This document shows positions 11,737 through 20,077 of a DNA stretch of 64,000 nucleotides, piece after piece. Position numbers and translations under genes: made by a program. The notes below the pieces were generated by a model, which saw only the letters and a list, made by a program, of their open reading frames with translations, was not told the origin of the DNA and searched no databases. Origin of the DNA: Pelagibacteraceae bacterium (GTDB taxonomy: Bacteria > Pseudomonadota > Alphaproteobacteria > Pelagibacterales > Pelagibacteraceae); NCBI GenBank assembly GCA_022763425.1, contig JALEGD010000001.1, positions 758,572-822,571 on the forward strand, written 5' to 3'. Numbering within the stretch: the first letter of the stretch is position 1; each line of letters opens with the position of its first letter.

Positions 11737-12609
11737 ATGAAAAAAATAGTTTATATTACTTTCGCTTTTTTAATAGCAACTTATTCAGCCAAATGTGAAA
11801 TTTTTGAATATGACAAAAGAGCAAAATTTTATCTACCTGGTTCAGGCTACAAAAAAATAATTACTTTAAATACAAGGTTATCAGAAGGATACTCTTCACA
11901 TGAAAATTACTTTATTAAAGTTTCAAATGGTGAAATAGTTTCGTCGGCACTTTTTATTGTTTCAGATTACTTAAATAGAGAAAATGCCACAGATTATGTT
12001 GGGCATGATGATGCGTGTGATATTAAAGAAAGAATTTATTTTAAAAATTATATAAAAGGTAATACTTTTAATTGTTGGAGATTATCAGTAAACTATCCTT
12101 TCGAGAGAGAGACTGACACATTTGGTGTGATATTTTCAAATATTTTTGGGAATTCTTTTTCTGTTATGCCAGATAGGATAGAAAGTTACATCAAAGACAA
12201 AGGTTTAAAATATGAAATAGGATTATTAAGCACACATGCTTATTTCAGTAAATTAAATCAAAAGAGATATATAGTTGCTCAATATTATTTTAATCCTAAG
12301 TTTTATAAAAATTCACTTGTTATAGATAAAAATAAATTGATAGCTAAAAAAAATTCTTCTGTAGTAACTTCTTATGAAAAAAAGGGTTTAGAAGGTGTAT
12401 TACAATTTTTTAATAAACTTCAATATAATCATGAGAATACTATTAAAGTAAAAAAATTTCAAAAACTGAAAATTTTAAATGAGGTGGAAGAAAAACCTTC
12501 AAAAAATAACGATTTTGTAAAAGAGCTTAAAGAATTAGAAAAAATGTATAGATCAGGAACATTGAGCAAAAACCAGTTTGAAGATGCTAAGAAAAAATTG
12601 TTGAAATGA
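11737..12609 (+). CDS. Signal-peptide-bearing protein with C-terminal SHOCT-like segment, function unknown
   Basis: MKKIVYITFAFLIATYSAKC secretion signal; C-terminus FVKELKELEKMYRSGTLSKNQFEDAKKKLLK is SHOCT-like. Listed ORF start at 11716 lies inside tRNA-Lys; ATG at 11737 is the plausible start. Confidence 0.75.
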   Translation: MKKIVYITFAFLIATYSAKCEIFEYDKRAKFYLPGSGYKKIITLNTRLSEGYSSHENYFIKVSNGEIVSSALFIVSDYLNRENATDYVGHDDACDIKERIYFKNYIKGNTFNCWRLSVNYPFERETDTFGVIFSNIFGNSFSVMPDRIESYIKDKGLKYEIGLLSTHAYFSKLNQKRYIVAQYYFNPKFYKNSLVIDKNKLIAKKNSSVVTSYEKKGLEGVLQFFNKLQYNHENTIKVKKFQKLKILNEVEEKPSKNNDFVKELKELEKMYRSGTLSKNQFEDAKKKLLK

Positions 12610-12680
12610 AATTTAGAATTTTAATAATTTTAATTATTTTTTTTTCTACAAACACTAAAGCTGCTATATTAAATGATTAA
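12606..12680 (+). CDS. Tiny ORF, 24 aa, signal-peptide-like (MKFRILIILIIFFSTNTKAAILND)
   Basis: Start overlaps the preceding stop (aaATGA); hydrophobic core with KAA-like cleavage region; no homology evidence. Confidence 0.3.
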   Translation: MKFRILIILIIFFSTNTKAAILND

Positions 12681-12759
12681 AAAATTATTTATTATTTTCA
12701 TGTTTTTTTTCCCAATAAATTCATATTCCAAAATTATCAATAAATGTTTTATTATTTAA
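12673..12759 (+). CDS. Tiny ORF, 28 aa, signal-peptide-like (MIKKLFIIFMFFFPINSYSKIINKCFII)
   Basis: Start overlaps the end of the preceding tiny ORF; hydrophobic with SYS-like cleavage region; no homology evidence. Confidence 0.28.
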   Translation: MIKKLFIIFMFFFPINSYSKIINKCFII

Positions 12760-12884
12760 ACTGTTTTAAATGCAAAGATTCAGTTAAGGTGACAATTGAA
12801 GATTATAGATCTAAAAAAAAAGTATATTGTGATCTTTGTTTAAAAAAAACTTTTAAAAAAATAAAAAAAATTAAATATTTTTAA
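12744..12884 (+). CDS. 46-aa putative zinc-ribbon mini-protein
   Basis: Own translation MFYYLNCFKCKDSVKVTIEDYRSKKKVYCDLCLKKTFKKIKKIKYF: two CxxC knuckles and a basic tail. Confidence 0.4.
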   Translation: MFYYLNCFKCKDSVKVTIEDYRSKKKVYCDLCLKKTFKKIKKIKYF

Positions 12885-13695
12885 TTCTAGGAAATTGAGT
12901 TCTTATTTGAGGTATCCAGTTTCTAATTTGTCGTATACGATTTGTTGGAGAAGGGTGGGTGCTTAAAAATTGAGGAATTTCACTTCCCATTTCTTCTTTC
13001 ATTCTTTTCCACAATTCAGCACCTTCGTACAAATTATAGCCAGTTAATGAAGCAAAGGCTAAACCTAGATAATCAGCTTCACTTTCTTGTTTTCTGGTAA
13101 AAGGATTGAAAACACCAACTTGTAAAATATCAACACCTGTATTTTTTCCAACTGTATTTCTTGTTTTGCTTACTGCTCCACCTGTAAAAATATCTACTAC
13201 CAATGTACCAACGTTTAAAACCATACTCGCACTGGCTCTTTCAACGGAGTGTTTTGCTACAGCATGTGCAATTTCATGACCCATAACATTTGCTAATCCG
13301 TCTTCATTTTTGGTAACCTTCAATATACCAGTATAAACAGCAATTTTCCCTCCTGGCATACACCAAGCGTTTAGAGTTTTGTCATCATCTACCAAAATAT
13401 ATTCCCACTTAAAATTTTTTGTTGGATCTTTTAAATTTTTATTAGCAAAATAGTATGTAATTGCTTTTTCCATTTTTGAACCAATTCTTTTAATCATATT
13501 TAAAGTTTTGATATCTTTGCTTAATTTTGCTTTTTTCTTAAATTGAGAATAAGCTTTTGCTGCATTTGCATTAATTACAGACTCTGGATAAATTTTAAGC
13601 TGTTTTCTTTTTGTAATTGGTGTAGATGAACAAGACGGCATCATCATTCCACAGCATCCACATGTTAAATATTTGATAAAATCTCTTCTTTTCAT
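12871..13695 (-). CDS. M48-family metalloprotease, predicted Tat-exported lipoprotein
   Basis: HEIAHAVAKHSVERA (HExxH), ESEADYLGLAF; N-terminus MKRRDFIKYLTCGCCGMMMPSC has RRDFIK and a lipobox-like Cys. Confidence 0.9.
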   Translation of the reverse strand: MKRRDFIKYLTCGCCGMMMPSCSSTPITKRKQLKIYPESVINANAAKAYSQFKKKAKLSKDIKTLNMIKRIGSKMEKAITYYFANKNLKDPTKNFKWEYILVDDDKTLNAWCMPGGKIAVYTGILKVTKNEDGLANVMGHEIAHAVAKHSVERASASMVLNVGTLVVDIFTGGAVSKTRNTVGKNTGVDILQVGVFNPFTRKQESEADYLGLAFASLTGYNLYEGAELWKRMKEEMGSEIPQFLSTHPSPTNRIRQIRNWIPQIRTQFPRIKNI

Positions 13696-13732
13696 TTAAA
13701 ATATATAGTAATATTAATATAATATAATTTTT

Positions 13733-13816
13733 ATGAATTTAGACAACAAAGTAATAATAGTAATATTGGTATTAATTCTAGCTTTTATAATATACTCAGC
13801 TGGTAATACTATATAA
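13733..13816 (+). CDS. 27-aa single-TM peptide
   Basis: MNLDNKVIIVILVLILAFIIYSAGNTI; stop TAA overlaps the ATG of the DUF502 gene (taATG). Confidence 0.35.
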   Translation: MNLDNKVIIVILVLILAFIIYSAGNTI

Positions 13817-14436
13817 TGACAGATTCAGAAATAACTCAAAAGAAGTCATTTTTGTCTAGATTAAGAAATTATTTTTTTGCAGGAATAGTAGTTTTAATAC
13901 CAATAGCAATAACTATCTATTTAACTATTTTTATTGAAAAAATATTCTCAGATTTACTACCCAAAGCTATAAATCCCAACCAATATTTACCATTTGATAT
14001 TCCTGGGATTGAAATCTTAATTACAATCATCATTATTATCTTTATTGGTATGTTTTCAGTGACTTTTGTCGGAAAATTTTTCATTAATTTAAGTGATAAT
14101 ATTTTTAATAAAATCCCTGTTCTAAAAACTATCTTTAAAGGTCTATCTCAATTAACAAAAAGTTTTGCTGATACAGATGCTAATAACAAAAAAAAGATGG
14201 TTTTAATAGAATACCCAAGAAAAGGAATATATTCTCTTGGCTTTGCCACTAGTGTTAATACTGGTGAAGTTACTAATAAAGTAGGGGAGAAAATGATTAA
14301 TATATTTATCCCAACAACACCAAACCCTACGAGTGGATTTTTGCTTGTTGTTCCTGAAAAGGATGTAATTTATTTAGATATGTCTTTTGAAGAAGCATCC
14401 AAGTTCATAATGTCAGCTGGTTCCATCAAGTCTTAA
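13816..14436 (+). CDS. DUF502 family membrane protein
   Basis: RNYFFAGIVVLIPIAITIYLTIF, IPVLKTIFKGLSQLTKSF, FIPTTPNPTSGFLLVVPEKDVIYLDMSFEEASKFIMSAG. Confidence 0.9.
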   Translation: MTDSEITQKKSFLSRLRNYFFAGIVVLIPIAITIYLTIFIEKIFSDLLPKAINPNQYLPFDIPGIEILITIIIIIFIGMFSVTFVGKFFINLSDNIFNKIPVLKTIFKGLSQLTKSFADTDANNKKKMVLIEYPRKGIYSLGFATSVNTGEVTNKVGEKMINIFIPTTPNPTSGFLLVVPEKDVIYLDMSFEEASKFIMSAGSIKS

Positions 14437-14465
14437 TATATAGTTTAATCTAGCTTTTTAAGGAC

Positions 14466-14510
14466 GCTCAAGAGTAACAGAGATGGCTAAATCGCTATAT
14501 TCTCTTGAGC
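14466..14510. repeat. Long-loop hairpin with perfect 9-bp arms (gctcaagag ... ctcttgagc)
   Basis: Arms 14466-14474 and 14502-14510, 27-nt loop; intergenic, no T tract immediately after. Confidence 0.7.
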
Positions 14511-14628
14511 TATCTAATATTTATTAAATATCCTTTTTTTGTCTATCAATTTTATGTTTACTATATATTAATATAATAAATTAATAATTTAAGATAAATA
14601 TATGTTTTTATTGAATAAATTTAATTAA

Positions 14629-15000
14629 TTAATTAATAAATTCTACTATATCACCATCTTTAATTTGTTTAAAGAAATTAACATCCCAATTATTTATATC
14701 AAAGTTAGCCCATATATTTACCTTAGAAACTAAACGAATTTCGTCCTTTACAGAAGCTGGAGTAGGTCCAAAACCAATGGCTACTGAGCAACCCTCGACC
14801 CAATAAGCAATTTCTCCAAATTTCATTATATCTGAGGTATTTTCCTCTAATTTAACGCCTTTAATGGGGGTTTTAAAGTAAATCTCATCTCCCCAGGTAC
14901 TTATTCTCGAAACGAAATTCTTTGATTTTTGGATAATTTCAGATGTTTCAGTATTTAATAGGTTAATTTTAATATATTTATCTGCAATTTTAAGCTGCAT
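14629..15000 (-). CDS. Cyclophilin-like fold protein (DUF369/TM1367-like)
   Basis: MQLKIADKYIKINLLNTETSEII...WGDEIYFKTPIKG...GEIAYWVEGCSVAIGFGPTPAS. Listed ORF extends to 15162, but Met at 15000 gives the expected N-terminus. Confidence 0.75.
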   Translation of the reverse strand: MQLKIADKYIKINLLNTETSEIIQKSKNFVSRISTWGDEIYFKTPIKGVKLEENTSDIMKFGEIAYWVEGCSVAIGFGPTPASVKDEIRLVSKVNIWANFDINNWDVNFFKQIKDGDIVEFIN

Positions 15001-15058
15001 AATAGATTTATATGAATGTTTTTTAAATTTGACATCTATTATTAGTTGTATTATATTA

Positions 15059-15083
15059 TTCCGATAATTAATTGTTATCGGAA
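15059..15083. repeat. Perfect 9-7-9 inverted repeat ttccgataa-ttaattg-ttatcggaa immediately upstream of the integrase start
   Basis: Read directly; ends 2 nt before the recombinase ATG (15086), in the 85-nt gap between divergent genes. Confidence 0.85.
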
Positions 15084-15085
15084 GT

Positions 15086-16009
15086 ATGAATAATATTATA
15101 AACAAAATAAGCAATTTAGAAGCTGAAACTATTGAGAATATTAAAAACTCAAAAGCTAGCAATACACTAAGAGCTTACAAATCTGATTTTAAAGATTTTG
15201 AGAAATTCTGTAACGAATTTAATTTCAAATCAATTCCCGCAAATCCAAAAACAATAAGTTTGTATATTACCCATATGTCTAAAGACTCTAAATTCAGTAC
15301 TATAAAAAGAAGATTGGCTTCAATTAAAGTCTTTCATAACATGTCAGGAAATTACATTGATTTGAAAAATCCTATTATAAATCAAAACTTAATTAGTATA
15401 AAAAGAAAAATTGGAACTTTCCAAAAGGCTAAAAAACCAGTCACGCTTAATGAATTAAAATTAATTGTATCTAGAATTCATAAAGAAAAAAATAAAAAAG
15501 ATATGCTTAGAAATAAAGCGCTAATACTTGTTGGTTTTAGTGGAGCATTTAGAAGGTCTGAGCTTGTATCTATATTAATTGAAGATATTGATTTCGTTAA
15601 TGAGGGTGTAAAAATATTTGTAAAAAAATCTAAAACTGATCAGTCAGGTGAAGGATTGATAAAAGCTATCCCCTATTTTAAAAATAATGAATATTGTCCA
15701 GTTATTTCATTAAGAAATTGGATGGATTATCTTAAAATTTATCAGCCAGATAATAAATTAATTTTTAAAATGTCTGATAAAAACGTAGCCCTCATTGTAA
15801 AAAAATATATTCACGAAACAGGGCTAGATGCAACAAAATATGCTGGCCATAGTTTAAGATCAGGATTTGCTACATCTACAGCTGAATCAGGAGCTGAAGA
15901 ACGTCAAATTATGGCAATGACGGGTCACAAATCTACTCAGATGGTTAGGAGATATATTCAAGAGAGTAATTTGTTTAAAAATAATGCTCTCAATAAAGTA
16001 GAATTTTAA
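15086..16009 (+). CDS. Tyrosine recombinase / site-specific integrase
   Basis: Catalytic signature appears intact: FSGAFRRSELV (R), KSKTDQ (K), GHSLRSGFAT (HxxR), MTGHKS (H), RRYIQE (Y); N-terminal SAM-like domain. Confidence 0.92.
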   Translation: MNNIINKISNLEAETIENIKNSKASNTLRAYKSDFKDFEKFCNEFNFKSIPANPKTISLYITHMSKDSKFSTIKRRLASIKVFHNMSGNYIDLKNPIINQNLISIKRKIGTFQKAKKPVTLNELKLIVSRIHKEKNKKDMLRNKALILVGFSGAFRRSELVSILIEDIDFVNEGVKIFVKKSKTDQSGEGLIKAIPYFKNNEYCPVISLRNWMDYLKIYQPDNKLIFKMSDKNVALIVKKYIHETGLDATKYAGHSLRSGFATSTAESGAEERQIMAMTGHKSTQMVRRYIQESNLFKNNALNKVEF

Positions 16010-16012
16010 GAT

Positions 16013-17053
16013 TTACATTTTATCCCTCAACCTATCAAGATGCAAAATTATATCTTTTGATTTATGTGAAAAATTTTGAAGTGTTTTTTTTTGTAAAGAC
16101 CTTAGGTATTTAGGATTGTCTATTAATTTTGCAATTTGTTTAAATAAACTTTTTTTATCATTTTTTTCTAAAAACACTTTAATTTTTGTTGTCTCAGGTA
16201 ATCCACCTTTTTTTGTAATTATTATAGCGTTTCCAGTAGCAGCAGACTCAACTGCGACTCTTCCAAAAGGCTCTTCCCAGTTTGAATTAACAACTGAAAT
16301 TGAAGATTTTTTATAATAATTGATAACTTTTTCATGTTTCAACCATCCTTTATGTAATAATCTTTTATGTTGAAAATTATATTTTTCCCTTGGTTCTGAA
16401 CCAATTACATAAGATTTCCATGATTTGTACTTATTTAAAATATCAATAACAGCTTCACAAAATATATCATAACCTTTTGATTTGTTTAATTTTCCAGAAA
16501 AAATTATTATTTTTTCTTTATTCATTTTTTTTAGTGTTAAATCACAACCATGGTAAATTATATTTTTAGGGTATTTTAATTTAATTTTTTCAAAAAATTT
16601 TTTTCTTACCCAATTGCTTATGAAATAAATATTATTACATTTTTTTATTAAAAAACTTCTATCTGAAAGGGACTTTGATCCTCTTATACTTAAAGGATCG
16701 TTGCAAAAAAAAAGTGAAACATTTTTAATTCCTTTTTTTATCAAATATGATGCTATTTGAGGCCTGTTATGCACTTCAATTAAATCAAAATTTTTACTAA
16801 CAATAAATTTATAAATTTGCTTTGAATAATTTGTATTTTTGCTTAGAGAAAACAAATTTCTAGATACGTTAAAATTTTTATAATTATTTGATATAATATC
16901 TTTATGTTTTGTACTTCCGACTACAAAATTATTAAATTTACTATATTTGTCATTATCTTTTATAAATAAAGAAACTGCACCAGCTTTTGATTTAGAAAAA
17001 TTTTCAGTAAGTGGTAAAATAGTTAGAATATTTTTTTTTATCATTGAGTACAA
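16013..17053 (-). CDS. Glycosyltransferase family 4-like (GT-B)
   Basis: IIFSGKLNKSKGYDIFCEA, NSNWEEPFGRVAVESAATGNAIIITKKGGLPET. Confidence 0.88.
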   Translation of the reverse strand: MYSMIKKNILTILPLTENFSKSKAGAVSLFIKDNDKYSKFNNFVVGSTKHKDIISNNYKNFNVSRNLFSLSKNTNYSKQIYKFIVSKNFDLIEVHNRPQIASYLIKKGIKNVSLFFCNDPLSIRGSKSLSDRSFLIKKCNNIYFISNWVRKKFFEKIKLKYPKNIIYHGCDLTLKKMNKEKIIIFSGKLNKSKGYDIFCEAVIDILNKYKSWKSYVIGSEPREKYNFQHKRLLHKGWLKHEKVINYYKKSSISVVNSNWEEPFGRVAVESAATGNAIIITKKGGLPETTKIKVFLEKNDKKSLFKQIAKLIDNPKYLRSLQKKTLQNFSHKSKDIILHLDRLRDKM

Positions 17054-17808
17054 AAAAACTGATTGAAATTATTCTCTGTTACTTTTTCAATTTCATCAAT
17101 ATTTAAAGATTTCACGCTAGCCAGTTTTTCTGCAACAAATCTCACGTTAGAGGGGCAATTTACCCTGCCCCGTAGCGGATCTGGAGATAGATAAGGGCTA
17201 TCCGTTTCTATCAAGATTTTTTCCAGTGGAAAATCTTTACAAATATCTCTTAATTCCTCAGATTTTTTAAAAGTTAAAATACCACCAACAGATATGTAAC
17301 CATTCAATTTAATAATGTTTTCTGCAAATTTTTTTGTTCCTGTGAAACAATGAACAACAAATTTTAGGTTCTCGTTTTGATAATCTTTTAAAATTTTAAT
17401 TGTATACTCCTCTGCTTCTCTTGAATGAATAACGATTGGTAAATTTAATTCTAAAGCAATTTTAATTTGTTTATGAAAAAAATTTTCTTGCTCAATAATA
17501 TTTTTATTCCTAAAAAAATCTAGACCTATTTCGCCAATTGCTAAAATTTTATTTGAATTCTTAAATATTTTTTTTAATTCTATTAAATTTGCCTCGCTTG
17601 CGTTAATAACCTCATTTGGATGAATTCCAATAGTGCAAAAAATTTCTTTATATAAATTAGCTAATTCAATATTTTTTTTTGATGTTTCAATATCTACCCC
17701 AATAGATAATAATTTACGTACATTATATTTTTTGCAGGTATCAAGTGTATCTTTAATCTTGTTTACATACGGCTCATAATATAGATGGCAATGAGAGTCT
17801 ATTAACAT
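17041..17808 (-). CDS. tatD: TatD-family metal-dependent hydrolase
   Basis: MLIDSHCHL, IGEIGLDFF, PIVIHSREAEEYT, VVHCFTG, ETDSPYLSPDPLRGRVN. Confidence 0.93.
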   Translation of the reverse strand: MLIDSHCHLYYEPYVNKIKDTLDTCKKYNVRKLLSIGVDIETSKKNIELANLYKEIFCTIGIHPNEVINASEANLIELKKIFKNSNKILAIGEIGLDFFRNKNIIEQENFFHKQIKIALELNLPIVIHSREAEEYTIKILKDYQNENLKFVVHCFTGTKKFAENIIKLNGYISVGGILTFKKSEELRDICKDFPLEKILIETDSPYLSPDPLRGRVNCPSNVRFVAEKLASVKSLNIDEIEKVTENNFNQFFCTQ

Positions 17809-19301
17809 TAATCGTATTTCTTAAATAAAAGATCTGGTTTTGAAATTTGTTCACCTTTTTTTAAGTCTGTGTTAACTAAATTTAATAAAGGTTTATTTAT
17901 ATTCATATTTTTTAAGAATACTTCGCATACTTTGGGCATGATTGGATAGAGAAGTATAAAAATATTTCTTAAAGCAAATAACGATGAAAATAAAATATTT
18001 TGAATATTTTGATCAGAGTTAGTTTTTTTATTCCATGGTTCATTATCATTAACATATTTGTTAACAGCAGAAGAATAAAAATGTATTTCTTTGACGTAAT
18101 TATGAATTTCATAGTTGTCCATAAATTTGATTAATTTTTTAATATCAATTATCAATGAACTATTTACTGTATGATTACTACTAACATGTGGAATTTTACA
18201 TTCATAATTTTTTTGCAAAATGGTAAATATTCTATTCGAAAGGTTACCTATATTATTAGCTAGGTCATTAATTGTGGTTTTGAAATTTTCTAAATTAATT
18301 TTTCCATCAAGGCCAAAAATAACATCTTTCATTAAATAATATCTTATCTCATCAGATCCAAATTCTTCTATCAACTTAATTGGGTCTAAGATATTACCTT
18401 TAGATTTTGACATTTTTTCTTCCCCTGAAAGAATCCATCCGTGACCAAATATTTGTTTTGGTAAGGGCAAATTAGCAGCCAACAAAAAAGCTGGCCAATA
18501 AACAGCATGAAAACGCAAAATATCTTTTCCAATAATATGAACGTTAGCAGGCCAAAAACCATTATGATTATTAAAATAGTCTGTGGAGCTCACATAATTA
18601 GTTAGAGCATCCAGCCAAACATACATCACGTGTTTTTTATTATTTGGTACAGGTATACCCCAATTAAATGTGGTCCTAGAAACTGACAAATCTTTTAAAC
18701 CACTTGAAACGAAACTTACAACTTCATTTTTTCTACTTTCAGGTTTTATAAAATTTGGATTATTTTTGTAAAAATCTAATAATGGCTTTTCCCATTCAGA
18801 TAATTTGAAAAAATAACTCTCTTCTTCCATCCACTCAACAACACTACCACTAGATTTTGCGATTTTTTTACCTTCAATCTCATCTATTTCATCTTCTGAA
18901 TAATAAGCTTCATCTGAAACAGAATACCAGCCTGCATATTTTGATAAATATAGTTGATCATTTTTCTCTAAAACGGACCAAAGCTTTTGTACGGTTTCCT
19001 TATGTCGATTTTCAGTTGTTCTAATAAAATCTGTATTACTAAGATTAAGAGTTTTTGTTAAATTTATAAATGTTTCAGATATTTCATCACAAAAATCTTT
19101 GGGATTTTTGTTATCGCTTTCAGCAGCCTTTTGGATTTTTAAGCCATGTTCATCAGTTCCTGTAAGGAATCTTACATCGTATCCTTGGATATGTTTAAAT
19201 CTTGCTATCACATCTGCGGCGATACTAGAATACGCATGCCCCATGTGAGGTTTGGCAGAAGGATAATAAATCGGTGTGGTTATGAAAAATTTTTTATCCA
19301 T
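17808..19301 (-). CDS. metG: Methionyl-tRNA synthetase
   Basis: [36 protein letters not shown]. Confidence 0.97.
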   Translation of the reverse strand: MDKKFFITTPIYYPSAKPHMGHAYSSIAADVIARFKHIQGYDVRFLTGTDEHGLKIQKAAESDNKNPKDFCDEISETFINLTKTLNLSNTDFIRTTENRHKETVQKLWSVLEKNDQLYLSKYAGWYSVSDEAYYSEDEIDEIEGKKIAKSSGSVVEWMEEESYFFKLSEWEKPLLDFYKNNPNFIKPESRKNEVVSFVSSGLKDLSVSRTTFNWGIPVPNNKKHVMYVWLDALTNYVSSTDYFNNHNGFWPANVHIIGKDILRFHAVYWPAFLLAANLPLPKQIFGHGWILSGEEKMSKSKGNILDPIKLIEEFGSDEIRYYLMKDVIFGLDGKINLENFKTTINDLANNIGNLSNRIFTILQKNYECKIPHVSSNHTVNSSLIIDIKKLIKFMDNYEIHNYVKEIHFYSSAVNKYVNDNEPWNKKTNSDQNIQNILFSSLFALRNIFILLYPIMPKVCEVFLKNMNINKPLLNLVNTDLKKGEQISKPDLLFKKYD

Positions 19302-20077
19302 TAAATAAATTTATTTATTATTTTTTTAATGTCATTATTTAATGACAAATTAAGTTTAAGTTTTTTTAATATTTTTATATTATTGCTTGATGTTTTTAAC
19401 AGTTTGTCACTAATTATATTATAAAATAATGTTTGGTTATTTTTTTTTAATTTTTCTAAATTTGGGTTTAAATTATAAAAATATTTTCTAAGAAAAATAC
19501 CTGGTGAATCTTGTAAATCATAATTATCACTTATATTTTCAAGATTATTATAAGTAGAAAAGTTATCTATAATTTCTTTATAAAATTTATTATTTAGAAA
19601 AAGTTTTTTAATAAAAAACCTTGAATTTAGTGTGTCTATATTTTGATTAAGTGAATTGCAAGTAAATAAAAAATAAACATTTTCTTTTGGTTCTTCTATT
19701 ATTTTTAGCAATGAATTTACTGCATTTGTATTTAGATAATTAGAATTTTTCATTATTATAAATTTTGGCTTTTCATCTAATGATTTTAATTGGCAAAAAT
19801 TTATTATTTTATTCGTATCATCTAATTTAAATTCAAAATTGTTTAACTCACTATTTAAAATAAGAACATTTGTATCTTTGTTTAATTTTTCTTCAGGGTC
19901 ACTGGGATTTATTTTTAAAAAATTACAAATTAAATTTAAACACATAGTATACTTACCGATTCCATCTATTCCTTGAAACATAATATTTTGTGGTAGTTTG
20001 TTATATGCAAAAAGACTTTTGAGTAATTTAAACTCTCTATCAAAACCTATAATTTTATTTGATATTTTTAATGACAT
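19301..20077 (-). CDS. holB: DNA polymerase III delta-prime subunit (divergent)
   Basis: QNIMFQGIDGIGKYTMCLNLI, NAVNSLLKIIEEPKENVYFLFTCN; position tmk-holB-metG. Confidence 0.8.
   Translation of the reverse strand: MSLKISNKIIGFDREFKLLKSLFAYNKLPQNIMFQGIDGIGKYTMCLNLICNFLKINPSDPEEKLNKDTNVLILNSELNNFEFKLDDTNKIINFCQLKSLDEKPKFIIMKNSNYLNTNAVNSLLKIIEEPKENVYFLFTCNSLNQNIDTLNSRFFIKKLFLNNKFYKEIIDNFSTYNNLENISDNYDLQDSPGIFLRKYFYNLNPNLEKLKKNNQTLFYNIISDKLLKTSSNNIKILKKLKLNLSLNNDIKKIINKFI

Noticed and set aside
14619-14639. ttaa-type tetranucleotide run near the cyclophilin-like stop
   Set aside because: Short low-complexity AT repeat, expected in this composition.
14466-15083. Integron attC-type cassette interpretation
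   Set aside because: No attC-like R/L box consensus and the recombinase does not show an obvious IntI-specific insertion; kept only as a generic cassette-like hypothesis.
15001-15162. N-terminal extension of the 177-aa cyclophilin-like ORF
   Set aside because: Overlaps the integrase start and the dyad; the family N-terminus fits Met at 15000.
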